64,000 nucleotides of DNA from an uncultured Clostridia bacterium (GCA_947630325.1 CANRHB010000001.1:157579-221578), one strand, 5' to 3'. Positions 17,729 to 26,990 are shown, numbered from the stretch's first letter. Notes: generated from the sequence alone by a model not told the origin. Numbers and translations: made by a program.

Positions 17729-17765
17729 CAATTCGCCCTCAAAAATTCCCTTCATGCAGGCGAAA

Positions 17766-18872
17766 TTACTTTCCAAACATCACTCTTTCGCTCGAAAGCA
17801 TCTTGGCGATGAGCCACACCAAAAGTGCGGTAAACACAAGGTTCACCCCCACCGACACGAGCGATTGCCACACGGGAAGCATTCCGCTCAAGATCTGCCC
17901 CATTGCGGTGACGGCGTTGAGCACGGGCACCGCGACCACCCAATCTCCGAACTGCGCCACTATGAGAGAGACGATCGAGACGATCATCACGAGGATCATC
18001 AGAACGCTCGTGTACGCCGAGGCTTCCTTCACCGACCGCGAGAGGGTGGAGACGGTTGCGATCGCCGACACGATGAGGGGCACAAAACTCAATATCAAGA
18101 GGAAGAGCAGAAGATAGCTTATAAAGGAATATCCCGTAAACATCGCCGCGTCCAGCCCCATGAGTTTGGGCAGGGAGAGCACCACGCCGAGGAAACTCGA
18201 GGCGGCGCCGATCGCCGAGATACAACTCAAAGGTATGATCTTTCCGAGCGCGATATGCGACCGTTTGACGGACGTTGCGAGAATGGTCGAAAGGGTCCCC
18301 CTCTCCTTTTCCCCCGCCACCGATTCGAGGGTGACGGACATGCACGCCGAAAAGACGAAGGTCACCACGAGGAAGGGCAAAAGCGAAGTCAAAATTTCTC
18401 TGCCCATGTCCGCGCTGTCGTTCACCGTCTGCACGTCGATGGGAAAGCGCATTCCGACCGAGATGAGGACGGAGGTCACGAGTCCGTAAAAATACGAGCC
18501 GTTTTCGCTCCCGCTGTCATACACGATCCCCGCGCGGGCGCCCTCTCCGAACAGGTCGAAATTTTCGCTGAATGTAAGGATGGCGGTCGCCTCCCCCTCT
18601 TTGACCGCGGCGCGCGCCTCCTCCTCGTTTTCAAGAGGGAGCCACTCCACCTTGTCGCCGCTTTCCTTGATCTGCTGTTCGAGGACCTCGACGACAGCCG
18701 AATTCCCCGAGAGATAGACCTTCATCTCGCGGCTCTCCTCCGTGTGGATGATATTCCCCAACAGCGTATAGAGCAAAAAGATGACGATGCCCGGGAGCAG
18801 AATGGTGACGATCAGACGGGGGTCGTGGAAGAAGCGGTGAAATTCTTTTTTGATGAGCGCGACAAGTTTCAT
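17766..18872 (-). CDS. natB: ABC-2 type permease, NatB-like
   Basis: Permease of a two-gene exporter. It has 368 residues: an N-terminal helix (LIVTILLPGIVIFLLYTLLG), a large extracytoplasmic domain of about 130 residues, then five further helices. The segment ACMSVTLESVAGEKERGTLS is typical of the NatB/CcmB-like ABC-2 family (known examples export Na+ or drugs). ATG at 18870-18872 overlaps the natA stop as ATGA. The substrate is inferred only at family level. Confidence 0.82.
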   Translation of the reverse strand: MKLVALIKKEFHRFFHDPRLIVTILLPGIVIFLLYTLLGNIIHTEESREMKVYLSGNSAVVEVLEQQIKESGDKVEWLPLENEEEARAAVKEGEATAILTFSENFDLFGEGARAGIVYDSGSENGSYFYGLVTSVLISVGMRFPIDVQTVNDSADMGREILTSLLPFLVVTFVFSACMSVTLESVAGEKERGTLSTILATSVKRSHIALGKIIPLSCISAIGAASSFLGVVLSLPKLMGLDAAMFTGYSFISYLLLFLLILSFVPLIVSAIATVSTLSRSVKEASAYTSVLMILVMIVSIVSLIVAQFGDWVVAVPVLNAVTAMGQILSGMLPVWQSLVSVGVNLVFTALLVWLIAKMLSSERVMFGK

Positions 18873-19660
18873 ACGATCTCCCCCTTCAACCCGTGATAGA
18901 GCTCGAAGAACTTCTCTTCGAGGCTTCTCTCCCCGCAAACTCCTTCAAGCGGGCCCTCCTCCACCATCTTGCCGTCGATGATGATGCCCACGCGGTCGCA
19001 CAGTTTTTCCACAAGGGAGAAGATGTGCGTGGATAGAAGAACGCTCTTTCCCATGCGCTTGAGTTCGGCCAAAAAGTCGGTGACGACCTTCGCGGTAAGC
19101 ACGTCCAGCCCGTTCGTCGGTTCGTCGAAGATGACGACGTCGGGATCGTGCACAATGGAGATGACAAGGGAGACTTTCTGTTTCATGCCCGTGGAGAGGT
19201 CCCCCACCTTGACCTGCGAAAAGGCGTCGATCCCGAAGCGTGCAAAGAGTTCCCGCTTGCGCTTTACAAGCGTCTCCTTCTCCACGCCGTGCATCGCGCC
19301 GAAGAAGTCAAAGAGATAATCAGGGGTGAAAAAGGTTTCGAGTTTGAGTTCCCCCGTCAAAAATCCCACGCAATCGCGCACCTTCTGCGGCTCCTTGCGC
19401 ACCGAATGCCCCATGATGTACGCGTCCCCCTCGTCCGGTTTGATGAGGGTGGAGAGCATACGGAGCGTCGTTGTCTTGCCCGCGCCGTTTGGTCCGAGCA
19501 GGCCGTAAATTTCCCCGCGGTTTGCGGAGAAGGAGAGCCCGTTCACGGCGACCTTTCGGGTCAAACTCGTCTTTTCGAGCCGCTGTTGTTTGCGGGAAAG
19601 CGTGAACGTCTTTTTCAAATTTTCAGCCCGCACGATCTCGCTTGTAAACAAATCTTCCAT
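18869..19660 (-). CDS. natA: ABC transporter ATPase, NatA-like
   Basis: ATPase of the NatAB-type exporter. It has 263 residues with Walker A GPNGAGKTT, signature LSTGMKQKVSL, Walker B VVIFDEPTNGLD and the H-loop STHIF. I chose the ATG at 19658-19660, preceded by AAGGAAAGATAAGGGAA; an in-frame GTG at 19709-19711 is possible but sits inside the terminator-like hairpin and lacks an SD. A leader of about 180 bases with sensor hairpin, antiterminator and terminator precedes the gene, so expression is probably controlled by attenuation. Confidence 0.85.
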   Translation of the reverse strand: MEDLFTSEIVRAENLKKTFTLSRKQQRLEKTSLTRKVAVNGLSFSANRGEIYGLLGPNGAGKTTTLRMLSTLIKPDEGDAYIMGHSVRKEPQKVRDCVGFLTGELKLETFFTPDYLFDFFGAMHGVEKETLVKRKRELFARFGIDAFSQVKVGDLSTGMKQKVSLVISIVHDPDVVIFDEPTNGLDVLTAKVVTDFLAELKRMGKSVLLSTHIFSLVEKLCDRVGIIIDGKMVEEGPLEGVCGERSLEEKFFELYHGLKGEIV

Positions 19661-19665
19661 TTCCC

Positions 19666-19719
19666 TTATCTTTCCTTCATAAGAAAAGTGTGTTTCCAAA
19701 TTCGGAAACACACCTGCAT
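19666..19719 (-). CDS. Possible leader peptide of natAB (17 codons)
   Basis: ATG at 19717-19719 follows GGAG by five bases and reads MQVCFRIWKHTFLMKER to a TAA that ends five bases before the natA ATG. The frame runs through the terminator hairpin, so a ribosome translating it would melt that stem. Its SD overlaps the predicted antiterminator segment. No family match is known to me; only the arrangement supports it. Confidence 0.35.
   Translation of the reverse strand: MQVCFRIWKHTFLMKER
19681..19713 (-). terminator. Attenuator terminator in the natAB leader
   Basis: Minus-strand RNA: GUGUGUUUCC, loop GAAUUU, GGAAACACAC (perfect 10-bp stem, 19688-19713), then UUUUCUU. It stands between promoter and gene. 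The segment at 19726-19735 (CAAAUUCGGA in RNA) is perfectly complementary to UCCGAAUUUG (19697-19706), covering the loop and top of the stem, so the two structures exclude each other. Confidence 0.65.
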
Positions 19720-19736
19720 GGTATCTCCGAATTTGT

Positions 19737-19843
19737 TACCACACAAATTGATATATGCAATTATTGAAGCATAAAGGAAGAGAGATACACAATGCCAAAG
19801 GATTGTGACCTTTATACTTCAATCGTATTCAATTTGCGTGGTA
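19737..19843 (-). ncRNA. Candidate cis-regulatory leader RNA (sensor hairpin) of natAB
   Basis: The RNA starts near 19842 and its first 107 bases fold into one long hairpin: a basal stem of 15 pairs (19829-19843 with 19737-19751), an internal loop, a second stem of 14 pairs (19809-19822 with 19764-19777), and an apical stem CACAAU / AUUGUG around CCUUUGGC. The two positions that are not Watson-Crick are both G-U in the minus-strand RNA, but A-C if the plus strand were transcribed, which points to a functional minus-strand RNA. I do not recognise it as a known riboswitch class. Confidence 0.6.
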
Positions 19844-19848
19844 GTCTC

Positions 19849-19877
19849 AGTATAGCACAATGGCGCGCAAATTGCAA
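19849..19877 (-). promoter_or_regulatory. Promoter of the natAB leader
   Basis: Minus strand: TTGCAA (19872-19877), 17 bases, TATACT (19849-19854). The predicted start coincides with the base of the leader hairpin. Confidence 0.65.
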
Positions 19878-19904
19878 GCCTTTTGCAAAATTTTGTTGAG
19901 AGGG

Positions 19905-20044
19905 AATGCTCGGCTACCCCCTTGAGGTCCTGTCACGAAGAGGCTGAGGGGGTGTTCTTTTGATTCGCGCTCCTTTGCCTTCCAATTTTTATATACCCGC
20001 CCGCGGCGGCCGTCAAACAACCTCAAAAGAGCCTCTAACCGCCG
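19905..20044. repeat. Intergenic stretch with C/G-tract repeat remnant
   Basis: CTACCCCCTTGAGG...CTGAGGGGGTGTT (19914-19957) belongs to the same repeat family as 16061-16126. The rest, to the ynbB-like stop, holds nothing I can name; the GCCCGCGGCGGCCG stretch is only GC-rich. Confidence 0.4.
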
Positions 20045-21265
20045 TCAAACGAGTTTCTTCAAAATCGCGCGGCAGGCGAGTTTGCAGTGTTCATAGGTGA
20101 GCCCCCCTTGAAAATAGGCGGTATAGGGTTCGCGGATGGGCGCGTCGGCCGAAAGTTCGATGCTCGCCCCCGCCACAAAGGTCCCCGCGGCCATGATCAC
20201 CTTGCAGTCGTACCCGGGCATATCCCACGCTTCGAGTTTCACGAAGGAATCGACGGGAGAGACGTCCTGCACCGATTGGATAAAGTCGGTAAGTTCCTTC
20301 TCGGTGCGGAAGCGGATCGCGCGGGTGATGTCAGCGGGCGTCTTTTCGAGTTTGGGGAAATTTTCATAGCCGAGCGCATCCATGCACCCGCCGATGAGGA
20401 GCGCCCCCTTCACCGCCTGCGCCACGACGTGCGGCGCGAGGAAGAATCCCTGGAAGAAGGGCTGGTATCCATAGGCATAGGAGCCGATCTCCCCGCCGAC
20501 CGAGGGCGCGGTGAGCCTGTTTTCGCACAGTTCCACCCACTTTGCGCCGCCCGCGATGTACCCGCCCGTGGGAGCAAGTCCGCCTCCGGGGTTCTTGATG
20601 AGGGACCCGACGATGAGGTCCGCCCCGACTTCGGTGGGTTCCCGCGTTTCGACGAACTCCCCATAGCAGTTGTCCACAAAGATACAGCCTTGAAAGCCCT
20701 TTTCGCGCACAAAGGCGCACATCTTTTCGATCTCGTCCACGGTGAAGGCGTCGCGCAGTTCGTACCCCCTCGAGCGTTGGAGATATATCATTTTATAATG
20801 GTTTGCGGCAAGAAGTTCCCCCGCCCGCACAAAGTCGGGTTTTCCGTCCCCGCCGAGTTCGAGCACGTCGCTCTCCACGCCGAAGTCCTTCAAAGAGCCG
20901 TTGCCGCTCCCCCAGATGACGCCGCGGATGGTGTCGTAAGGGATGCCCGTCAAAAATAAAACGCGGTCGTTTGGGCGAAGCGTCCCGAAAAGAGCCACCG
21001 TCAGCGCATGAGTGCCCGAAAGAAGAGAAGGAGAGACGATCGCTTTTTCCGCTCCGAACGCCCGCGCATACACCCGCCCGAGCGCTTCCCGTCCCTCGTC
21101 GCCATAGCCATAGCCCGTGGAGGGATTGAAGTGGCGTAGGGCGATGCGCTCCTCTTTGAAGGCATTCAAAACCTTCTCTTGGTTGAAGAGCGCGACCTCG
21201 TCCGCATGGGCAAATTGGAGCCGAAGCCGCTCTTCAGCCGCCGAAATTCTCTCATCTACAGTCAT
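20045..21265 (-). CDS. ynbB: PLP-dependent methionine gamma-lyase family protein (YnbB/aluminium-resistance type)
   Basis: Fold-type I PLP enzyme of the Cys/Met metabolism group; the physiological reaction is uncertain. It has 406 residues. Motifs: NPSTGYGYGDEGREALGRVY, SPSLLSGTHALTVALFG, FVDNCYGEFVE, and the PLP lysine in GSLIKNPGGGLAPTGGYIAG. ATG at 21263-21265; the gene overlaps the miaA 3' end by 14 bases. The order miaA then ynbB is also seen in Bacillus, where hfq lies between; no hfq is present here. C-S lyase activity is a family-level guess. Confidence 0.85.
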   Translation of the reverse strand: MTVDERISAAEERLRLQFAHADEVALFNQEKVLNAFKEERIALRHFNPSTGYGYGDEGREALGRVYARAFGAEKAIVSPSLLSGTHALTVALFGTLRPNDRVLFLTGIPYDTIRGVIWGSGNGSLKDFGVESDVLELGGDGKPDFVRAGELLAANHYKMIYLQRSRGYELRDAFTVDEIEKMCAFVREKGFQGCIFVDNCYGEFVETREPTEVGADLIVGSLIKNPGGGLAPTGGYIAGGAKWVELCENRLTAPSVGGEIGSYAYGYQPFFQGFFLAPHVVAQAVKGALLIGGCMDALGYENFPKLEKTPADITRAIRFRTEKELTDFIQSVQDVSPVDSFVKLEAWDMPGYDCKVIMAAGTFVAGASIELSADAPIREPYTAYFQGGLTYEHCKLACRAILKKLV

Positions 21266-22160
21266 AAATTTCACACACCTTTTCGGCCGCATCCGAAATG
21301 TTTTCGGGCGCAAGCCAATGTAAATTTTGCATTTTTTTGAAGAAAGTCAGTTGCCGCTTGGCATAATTGCGGGTATTTTGCTTTATTATGTCTGACATAG
21401 TACTATGCAAACCCCCGTTTTTCAAAAATTCGACCACTTCTTTGTAGCCGATCCCCTGCATACACTGCGCATCTTCGGGAACGCCGCTCTCAAGGAGGGC
21501 GCGCACTTCTCCCACAAGCCCCTCTTCAAGCATCTTGTCCACCCGCCGCTCGATGCGCTCATATAAAACTTCGCGCGGATAGTCGAAGGCGACCGCTTCA
21601 AAGGGATAGCGAGGCAAAGTTCCGTCTTTTTGCTCGGACTTCTTTTTCCCCGTAAGTTCGAAAATTTCAAGGGCGCGCACGACCCGCTTCACATCGTTTT
21701 CGTGCAAAATTGCGGCGCTCTCGGGGTCAACTTCTTCGAGCCGTCTATGGAGCGCCGCCCTCCCCTCTTCCCGCTCGAGCGCGGCATATTTTTCGCGGAT
21801 CTCTTTGGAGGCGGGCGTTTGTCCGAACCCGCTTTGAAAAAGCAGGGCGTTCATATAAAACCCCGTCCCGCCGCAGAGAACGGGCACCTTCCCGCGCTCT
21901 AAAATGTCCTCCACGATGGGGCGCGCCATCCTTTCGAAGTCGCTTACCGAAAACGTTTCGGTCGGCTCCACGACGTCGATCATATAGTGCGGAACGCCGC
22001 CCCGCTCATCAAGGGTAGGTTTTGCCGTTCCGATATTCAATCTTTTATAAATGAGCAGTGCGTCGCAGGAGACGACCTCCCCGCCGAGCCGCTTTGCGCA
22101 CTCCACGGCAAGAGCCGTCTTTCCCGAGGCGGTCGCACCGCACACCGCAAGCAGTTTCAT
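21252..22160 (-). CDS. miaA: tRNA dimethylallyltransferase MiaA
   Basis: Adds the isopentenyl group to A37 of tRNAs reading UNN codons; MiaB (27016-28329) then methylthiolates the product. It has 302 residues with P-loop GATASGKTALAVECA, DALLIYKRLNIGTAKP, VLCGGTGFYMNALL and VKRVVRALEIFELTGK. It overlaps mutL by four bases (ATGA). Near the 3' end the coding sequence contains a full copy of the dispersed double palindrome (about 21389-21408), translated as HSTMSDIIK. Confidence 0.95.
   Translation of the reverse strand: MKLLAVCGATASGKTALAVECAKRLGGEVVSCDALLIYKRLNIGTAKPTLDERGGVPHYMIDVVEPTETFSVSDFERMARPIVEDILERGKVPVLCGGTGFYMNALLFQSGFGQTPASKEIREKYAALEREEGRAALHRRLEEVDPESAAILHENDVKRVVRALEIFELTGKKKSEQKDGTLPRYPFEAVAFDYPREVLYERIERRVDKMLEEGLVGEVRALLESGVPEDAQCMQGIGYKEVVEFLKNGGLHSTMSDIIKQNTRNYAKRQLTFFKKMQNLHWLAPENISDAAEKVCEIYDCR
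21389..21408 (-). repeat. Dispersed double palindrome, copy 2 (inside miaA)
   Basis: Minus-strand reading GCATAGTACTATG, then TCAGACATAATA (extends to about 21384). It matches the copy at 46061-46085 almost base for base, although it lies in the 3' part of an unrelated gene. Confidence 0.75.
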
Positions 22161-24061
22161 ACGATCCTCTTAAAGAGTTTTTCAAGTTCGCTCTTTTCGA
22201 TCTTCACGCAGGCGGGGCGGCCGTGCGGGCACTTGATCCCCATGTCGCCGTCCATCTCTTTCAAAAGTTCCTTCACCTCGCCGTCGGTGAGTTTCTCCCC
22301 GCCCTTCACCGCCGCTTTGCACGCCATGGTCGCAAGGCGGTCCTTCAAAAGATCTGCAAGTTTGATCGCCCGCAGGGTGTCCATTGAGGCGAGAACCTCC
22401 CCGAAAAAGCGCTCGAGGTCCATGCCGAAGAGGTCGACGGGCACCGCCGAAACTTTGAAGCTGTCACTGCCGAATTCCTCGATCTCAAAGCCGAAAGAGC
22501 GCAAAATTTCGAGATTTTTCGTCAAAAAGGCGAATTCCTGCCCGTTGGTGTGGAGGAGAAAGGGAAGGAGCATGGGCTGGGAGAGCACCGTGCGCGTCTC
22601 GCATTTTCGGCGCAATCTGTCGTAAAGAATGCGCTCATGCGCGGCGTGCTGGTCCACAAGGTACGCCGCATCTCCCCCCTCATAGATGAGGTAAGTGCGG
22701 AAGAGCTCCCCCTTGAATTCGAGCGCGGCGGGGTCGATCTTCTGCTGTTTTGCCCCAGCTTTTTCAAGAAGCGCACGGCGGTTCTCCTCGAAAAAGTCAT
22801 TCTCCGCGGCTGGCGAACGCACCTCCAAAACGGCGGGGCTCGGCTCACGGTAGGGAATGTAGGAGGGCTTGCCGATGGGAGAAATATCGAACTGCAACTC
22901 CTTTTTCGCCTCGGCGTAAGTCATCTGCGCGGCAGGCACGGCTCCTTCAAATTGGCGTTTGGGTGTAGGGCTTTCAAATTGGCGGTCGGGCGCAGGCCTT
23001 TCTTCCTTTTCGGGAACATTTTGCGGGAAAGTGCTCTTGAGTTCGGCGCGGGGGACGCTTCCCACCACATATTCGAGGGCGCCCGCACTGCCGTCGAGCA
23101 CCGACGAAACCACCGAATACACGCTTCCGTAAATAATGCGGTTGTCCGCAAAGCGCACGTCAGCTTTGTTGGGGTGAACGTTCACGTCCACGATCTCCGT
23201 CGGCAAGTCCAAAAAGAGGACATAGAAGGGATACTGCCGCGTCATGAGGTAATTTTTATAGGCGTTGGCAACGGCAAGCGCGACCGTTTGGTTGACGACA
23301 TATCTGCCGTTCACAAAGAGGCTCTGATAGCTTCGGTTGGGTTTATAGAAGTTGCGGTTGCCGATGAAGCCGCGAAGGACAATGCCGTGCTTGTCGGCAT
23401 CGATCTCGATGCACTTGTCGAGGACATCCGCCCCGTACACCACGGCAATGGCGCTCTTGAGCCCGTCGCCGAAGGAGCGGTAGCGCACCTTTCCGTTGAC
23501 GAGATAGGTGAAGGAAATTTCGGGGCGGGAGAGGATAAAGCGGGCGACCATGTTTGTCACATCCCCCTCTTCGCTTGCGTCGCTCTTCAAAAATTTGAGC
23601 CGCGCGGGAGTGTTGAAAAAGAGGCTGTCCACCGTGACGCAAGTCCCCTTTGCGCCGCCCGCGGGAGAGATCTCCCCCATCTTGCCCCCCTTCGAGGCAA
23701 GGCTCCACGCCTCCCCCTCCGCCGTCTTGGACACAATTTCGGTCTCGGAGACGGAAGCAATGGAGGCAATGGCTTCGCCGCGAAAGCCGAGCGTTGCGAT
23801 CGCCGCAAGGTCCTCCGCCGAGGAGAGTTTGCTCGTCGCATGGGGCAAGAAGGCGGCGGTAAGGTCGCTTTTTTCGATCCCGCACCCGTTGTCTGTCACG
23901 CGGATGCGCTTTTTCCCGCCCTCTTCGATCTCAATGCGGATCTCCGTCGCGCCCGCGTCGATGGCGTTCTCGGTGAGTTCCTTCACCACCGAATAGGGTC
24001 TGTCCACCACCTCGCCCGCCGCAATGCGGTTGTAGATGTCGGGGGTCAATACATGGATCAT
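22157..24061 (-). CDS. mutL: DNA mismatch repair protein MutL
   Basis: Mismatch repair ATPase/endonuclease. It has 634 residues. The N-terminal GHKL ATPase shows ELTENAIDAGA, DNGCGIEK and GFRGEAIASI; a proline- and charge-rich linker covers about 330-430; the C-terminal domain has the endonuclease motif DQHAAHERILYD (the last acidic residue is D rather than the usual E) and CPHGRPACVKI. ATG at 24059-24061 overlaps the mutS stop as ATGA. The presence of the endonuclease motif fits organisms without MutH. Confidence 0.96.
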   Translation of the reverse strand: MIHVLTPDIYNRIAAGEVVDRPYSVVKELTENAIDAGATEIRIEIEEGGKKRIRVTDNGCGIEKSDLTAAFLPHATSKLSSAEDLAAIATLGFRGEAIASIASVSETEIVSKTAEGEAWSLASKGGKMGEISPAGGAKGTCVTVDSLFFNTPARLKFLKSDASEEGDVTNMVARFILSRPEISFTYLVNGKVRYRSFGDGLKSAIAVVYGADVLDKCIEIDADKHGIVLRGFIGNRNFYKPNRSYQSLFVNGRYVVNQTVALAVANAYKNYLMTRQYPFYVLFLDLPTEIVDVNVHPNKADVRFADNRIIYGSVYSVVSSVLDGSAGALEYVVGSVPRAELKSTFPQNVPEKEERPAPDRQFESPTPKRQFEGAVPAAQMTYAEAKKELQFDISPIGKPSYIPYREPSPAVLEVRSPAAENDFFEENRRALLEKAGAKQQKIDPAALEFKGELFRTYLIYEGGDAAYLVDQHAAHERILYDRLRRKCETRTVLSQPMLLPFLLHTNGQEFAFLTKNLEILRSFGFEIEEFGSDSFKVSAVPVDLFGMDLERFFGEVLASMDTLRAIKLADLLKDRLATMACKAAVKGGEKLTDGEVKELLKEMDGDMGIKCPHGRPACVKIEKSELEKLFKRIV

Positions 24062-26610
24062 TTGAGTTTCTCCTTCCACTCCGCGAGAATGGCAAGCGCC
24101 TGCATGGGCGTGAGCAGGTCGAGGTTGAGTTCTTTGAGCTCGGCCGCAAATGCGGGCTCTTCGGAAACAAACTCCTCTTCCTCCTCCTGCACCTTCGTCA
24201 CATCGTGTTTTTCGAGTTTTTTGAGTATTTTCTTGGCGCGCGAAGTGACCTCTTCGGGTACGCCCGCAAGGGAGGCAACTTCCACGCCGAAGGAGCGGGA
24301 CGCCCCGCCGCGCACGATCTTGCGCAAAAAGACGATATTCCCGTTCACTTCCCGCACGGTGATCTTGTAATTTTTCACCCCCTCGAGGGTGCCCTCGAGT
24401 TCGGTAAGTTCATGGTAATGGGTGGCGAACAACGTTTTCGCGCGGATCTTTTCGTTGAGGTATTCGATGACCGACCACGCGATGGAGAGCCCATCGAAGG
24501 TGCTCGTGCCCCGCCCCACCTCGTCGAGAATGAGGAGGCTCCGCGGCGTGGCTCCGCGCAGAATGCCCGCGACCTCCGTCATCTCCACCATAAAGGTAGA
24601 GCGGTCGAGAATGAGGTTGTCGCTTGCGCCGATGCGGGTAAAAATGCGGTCGCAGAGGGGCACCACCGCCCGTTTTGCGGGCACAAAGGAGCCCACATGC
24701 GCCATCAGCACGATGAGCGCGACCTGCCTTAGGTAGGTGCTCTTGCCCGCCATGTTGGGCCCCGTGATGATCATGGTGCGGTTGTCGTTTCCGTCCATGA
24801 GGCAGTCGTTGGGAACAAACCGTTCGCGGGAGATCGCCTCCACCACGGGGTGCCTCCCCTCTTCGATCTCAAGCGCCCCCTCTTCCACGATCTCGGGGCG
24901 GCAATACCTATTCTCCTTGGCGACGGTCGCAAAGGAGTTGAGGCAGTCGAGCATTCCGATCGCCTCCGAAATCGTGCGGAAGAGTTGGATGTTCCGCTGT
25001 AAAATCTCGTAAATTTCTTCATAGAGGCTCTCTTCGAGCCGTTGCGCCTTCTCCTCGCTCCCGACGATCTTCTCCTCGAGTTCTTTGAGTTCGTCGGTGA
25101 TATACCGCTCTCCGTTTGCAAGCGTCTGGCGGCGGACATAGGAATAGGGAACCTTGTCCTTAAAGGAGTTGCTCACCTCGATATAGTAGCCGAACACGCG
25201 GTTGTAGCCCACCTTGAGGGTGCGGATGCCCGTCTTTTCCCTCTCCCGCGCCTCGATCTGCGCAAGCACTTCTTTGCTGTTCTTTTTGAGAGCCCTCAAC
25301 TCGTCGAGTTCCTTGTTGTACCCCTCGCGGATGTATTCCCCCTCCCGAAGAAGCCCCGCGTCCTCCTTGATCGCACGGTCGAGCAGGGCGCAGAGTTCCT
25401 TTGTGTCGATGAGTTCGGTTGCGATTTCATGCAGAAGCGCCGAAGAAAAACCGGAGAGCTGGAATTTGATGTTGGGAACGACGGAGAGGGACTTGCTCAG
25501 ACTTACGCAGTCGCGCGGCTCGAGATTGCCGTTCGAAATGCGCCCCGCCAGCCGTTCGATGTCCCTCATTCCCGAGAGCATATCTGCGATCCCCATGCGG
25601 ATGACGGTGGCGCGGCAGAGTTCGTCCACCGCGTCGAGCCGCTTTTCGATCTCCTTTTTGTCGAGAAGGGGGTTTACGAGCATTCCCGCAAGTTTGCGCG
25701 CTCCCATGCCCGTGCCCGTCTTGTCGAGGAGCCATAAAAGGGAGCCGTACCGCTTCCCCTCGGCAGTATTTTTGAGAATTTCGAGGTTGCGCACGGCGAC
25801 GGGGTCGAGGACCATGTGCCCGCCGCTCTGGGCAACGCGCAGACTTCCGATCCCCGTAAGCGCCCGCTTCTGGGTGTCGCAGAGGTAGGCGATGAGCGCG
25901 CCCGCCGCGATCGTGCAAAGAGGCTTTCGTTCAAGCCCCAACGCCTCCATGGAGGAGACGGCAAGTTGCGTTTTGAGCTGTTTTTCGGCCTGCGGGAGTT
26001 GGAACGCCCACGGCAGATAGCAGGAGAATTTGGGCAGGATCCCCCGCTCGATCTCGGGGCTGTCCTTTACGGCAAATAAAAGTTCCTCGTTGCAGATGAC
26101 CTCGGCAACGGAGAGATTGACAAGCTGGGCAAGTAGTCTTTCCGCAGAGTCCGCTTCGGAGACGCAGAATTCTCCCGTCGTGATGTCGGCATAGGAATAG
26201 GCGAAGCTGTCCCCCGCCTTGACCGCGCAGGCGATGTAATTGTTTTTGCGGGCGTCGAGAAAGTTGTCCTCGATGACCGTCCCCGCCGAGACGACGCGGA
26301 TGACGTCGCGGTCGACCATACCCTTGCGGGCCTTGGGGTCGGAGAGTTGTTCGCAAATGGCAACGCGCTCCCCCGCCTCCACGAGTTTGTTGAGATACCC
26401 GTCCACGGCATGATAGGGAACGCCGCACATGGGCGCGCGCTCGGGGAGGCCGCAGTCCCGCCCCGTAAGGGTAAGGTCGAGAAGTTTCGACCCCTTCACG
26501 GCGTCCTCGAAGAACATTTCGTAAAAGTCCCCGAGCCGGAAGAGCACAATGCAATCGGGGTATTTCGCCTTGATTTTTTTCCAATATTCCATCATAGGAG
26601 AAAGCGCCAT
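24058..26610 (-). CDS. mutS: DNA mismatch repair protein MutS
   Basis: Mismatch-recognition ATPase, 850 residues. The N-terminal mismatch-binding domain starts LSPMMEYWKKIKAKYPDC; the phenylalanine-containing contact motif is in FRLGDFYEMFFEDA. C-terminal ATPase: Walker A GPNMAGKSTYLRQ, Walker B LILDEVGRGTST, and ATHYHEL. First gene of the mutS-mutL-miaA-ynbB operon, with SD AAGGAG seven bases before the ATG at 26608-26610. Just upstream begins a roughly 350-base repeat element. Confidence 0.97.
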   Translation of the reverse strand: MALSPMMEYWKKIKAKYPDCIVLFRLGDFYEMFFEDAVKGSKLLDLTLTGRDCGLPERAPMCGVPYHAVDGYLNKLVEAGERVAICEQLSDPKARKGMVDRDVIRVVSAGTVIEDNFLDARKNNYIACAVKAGDSFAYSYADITTGEFCVSEADSAERLLAQLVNLSVAEVICNEELLFAVKDSPEIERGILPKFSCYLPWAFQLPQAEKQLKTQLAVSSMEALGLERKPLCTIAAGALIAYLCDTQKRALTGIGSLRVAQSGGHMVLDPVAVRNLEILKNTAEGKRYGSLLWLLDKTGTGMGARKLAGMLVNPLLDKKEIEKRLDAVDELCRATVIRMGIADMLSGMRDIERLAGRISNGNLEPRDCVSLSKSLSVVPNIKFQLSGFSSALLHEIATELIDTKELCALLDRAIKEDAGLLREGEYIREGYNKELDELRALKKNSKEVLAQIEAREREKTGIRTLKVGYNRVFGYYIEVSNSFKDKVPYSYVRRQTLANGERYITDELKELEEKIVGSEEKAQRLEESLYEEIYEILQRNIQLFRTISEAIGMLDCLNSFATVAKENRYCRPEIVEEGALEIEEGRHPVVEAISRERFVPNDCLMDGNDNRTMIITGPNMAGKSTYLRQVALIVLMAHVGSFVPAKRAVVPLCDRIFTRIGASDNLILDRSTFMVEMTEVAGILRGATPRSLLILDEVGRGTSTFDGLSIAWSVIEYLNEKIRAKTLFATHYHELTELEGTLEGVKNYKITVREVNGNIVFLRKIVRGGASRSFGVEVASLAGVPEEVTSRAKKILKKLEKHDVTKVQEEEEEFVSEEPAFAAELKELNLDLLTPMQALAILAEWKEKLK

Positions 26611-26633
26611 AATAAACTCCTTAATATGTTCAC

Positions 26634-26990
26634 TTAATTTCGCACAATTCTTTTCCCCGATGTCATACCGACCGAGGCGCCCCGCGCCGAGTGGAGTGTA
26701 TCCCCATGGTTTTCAGCGAACCGAACGTCGGAAAATAATTGTGCGAGGAAACCTTCTTCTTTGTTTTAACTTATCTATCCTCTCATTCGTTTCATCGGAC
26801 ACTAAGCCGTAAGAATGCGGCAAATTGCGTGCGCTTATGGAAAAGCGTGGTTTTCCATAAGCGCAGTGATTTAGAACACGCCCCACCCCCCCTACCCCCC
26901 TCCCACGGAGGGGGTAATAGGAAACACGCCCAACGAAACCCCCTACCACGGAGGGGGATCAAGGGGGTGGGCAATCCCCGCGCGGTAATG
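26634..26990. repeat. Non-coding repeat element, copy A (between mutS and miaB)
   Basis: The 405-base gap holds no gene. Arms CGCACAATTCTTTTC (26641-26655) and GAAAATAATTGTGCG (26731-26745) form an inverted repeat around a 75-base insert that looks like another repeat family (GATGTCATACCGACCGAGG). Then come ACACTAAGCCGTAAGAATGC (26800-26819) and a hairpin GCGCTTATGGAAAA / TTTTCCATAAGCGC (26831-26864), and finally two C/G-tract hairpins (26893-26914, 26939-26957). The same order occurs inverted at 50640-50893. Confidence 0.7.

Noticed and set aside
19709..19711. GTG as the natA start
   Set aside because: It lies inside the terminator-like stem and has no SD; the ATG at 19658-19660 has a purine-rich site at the right distance.
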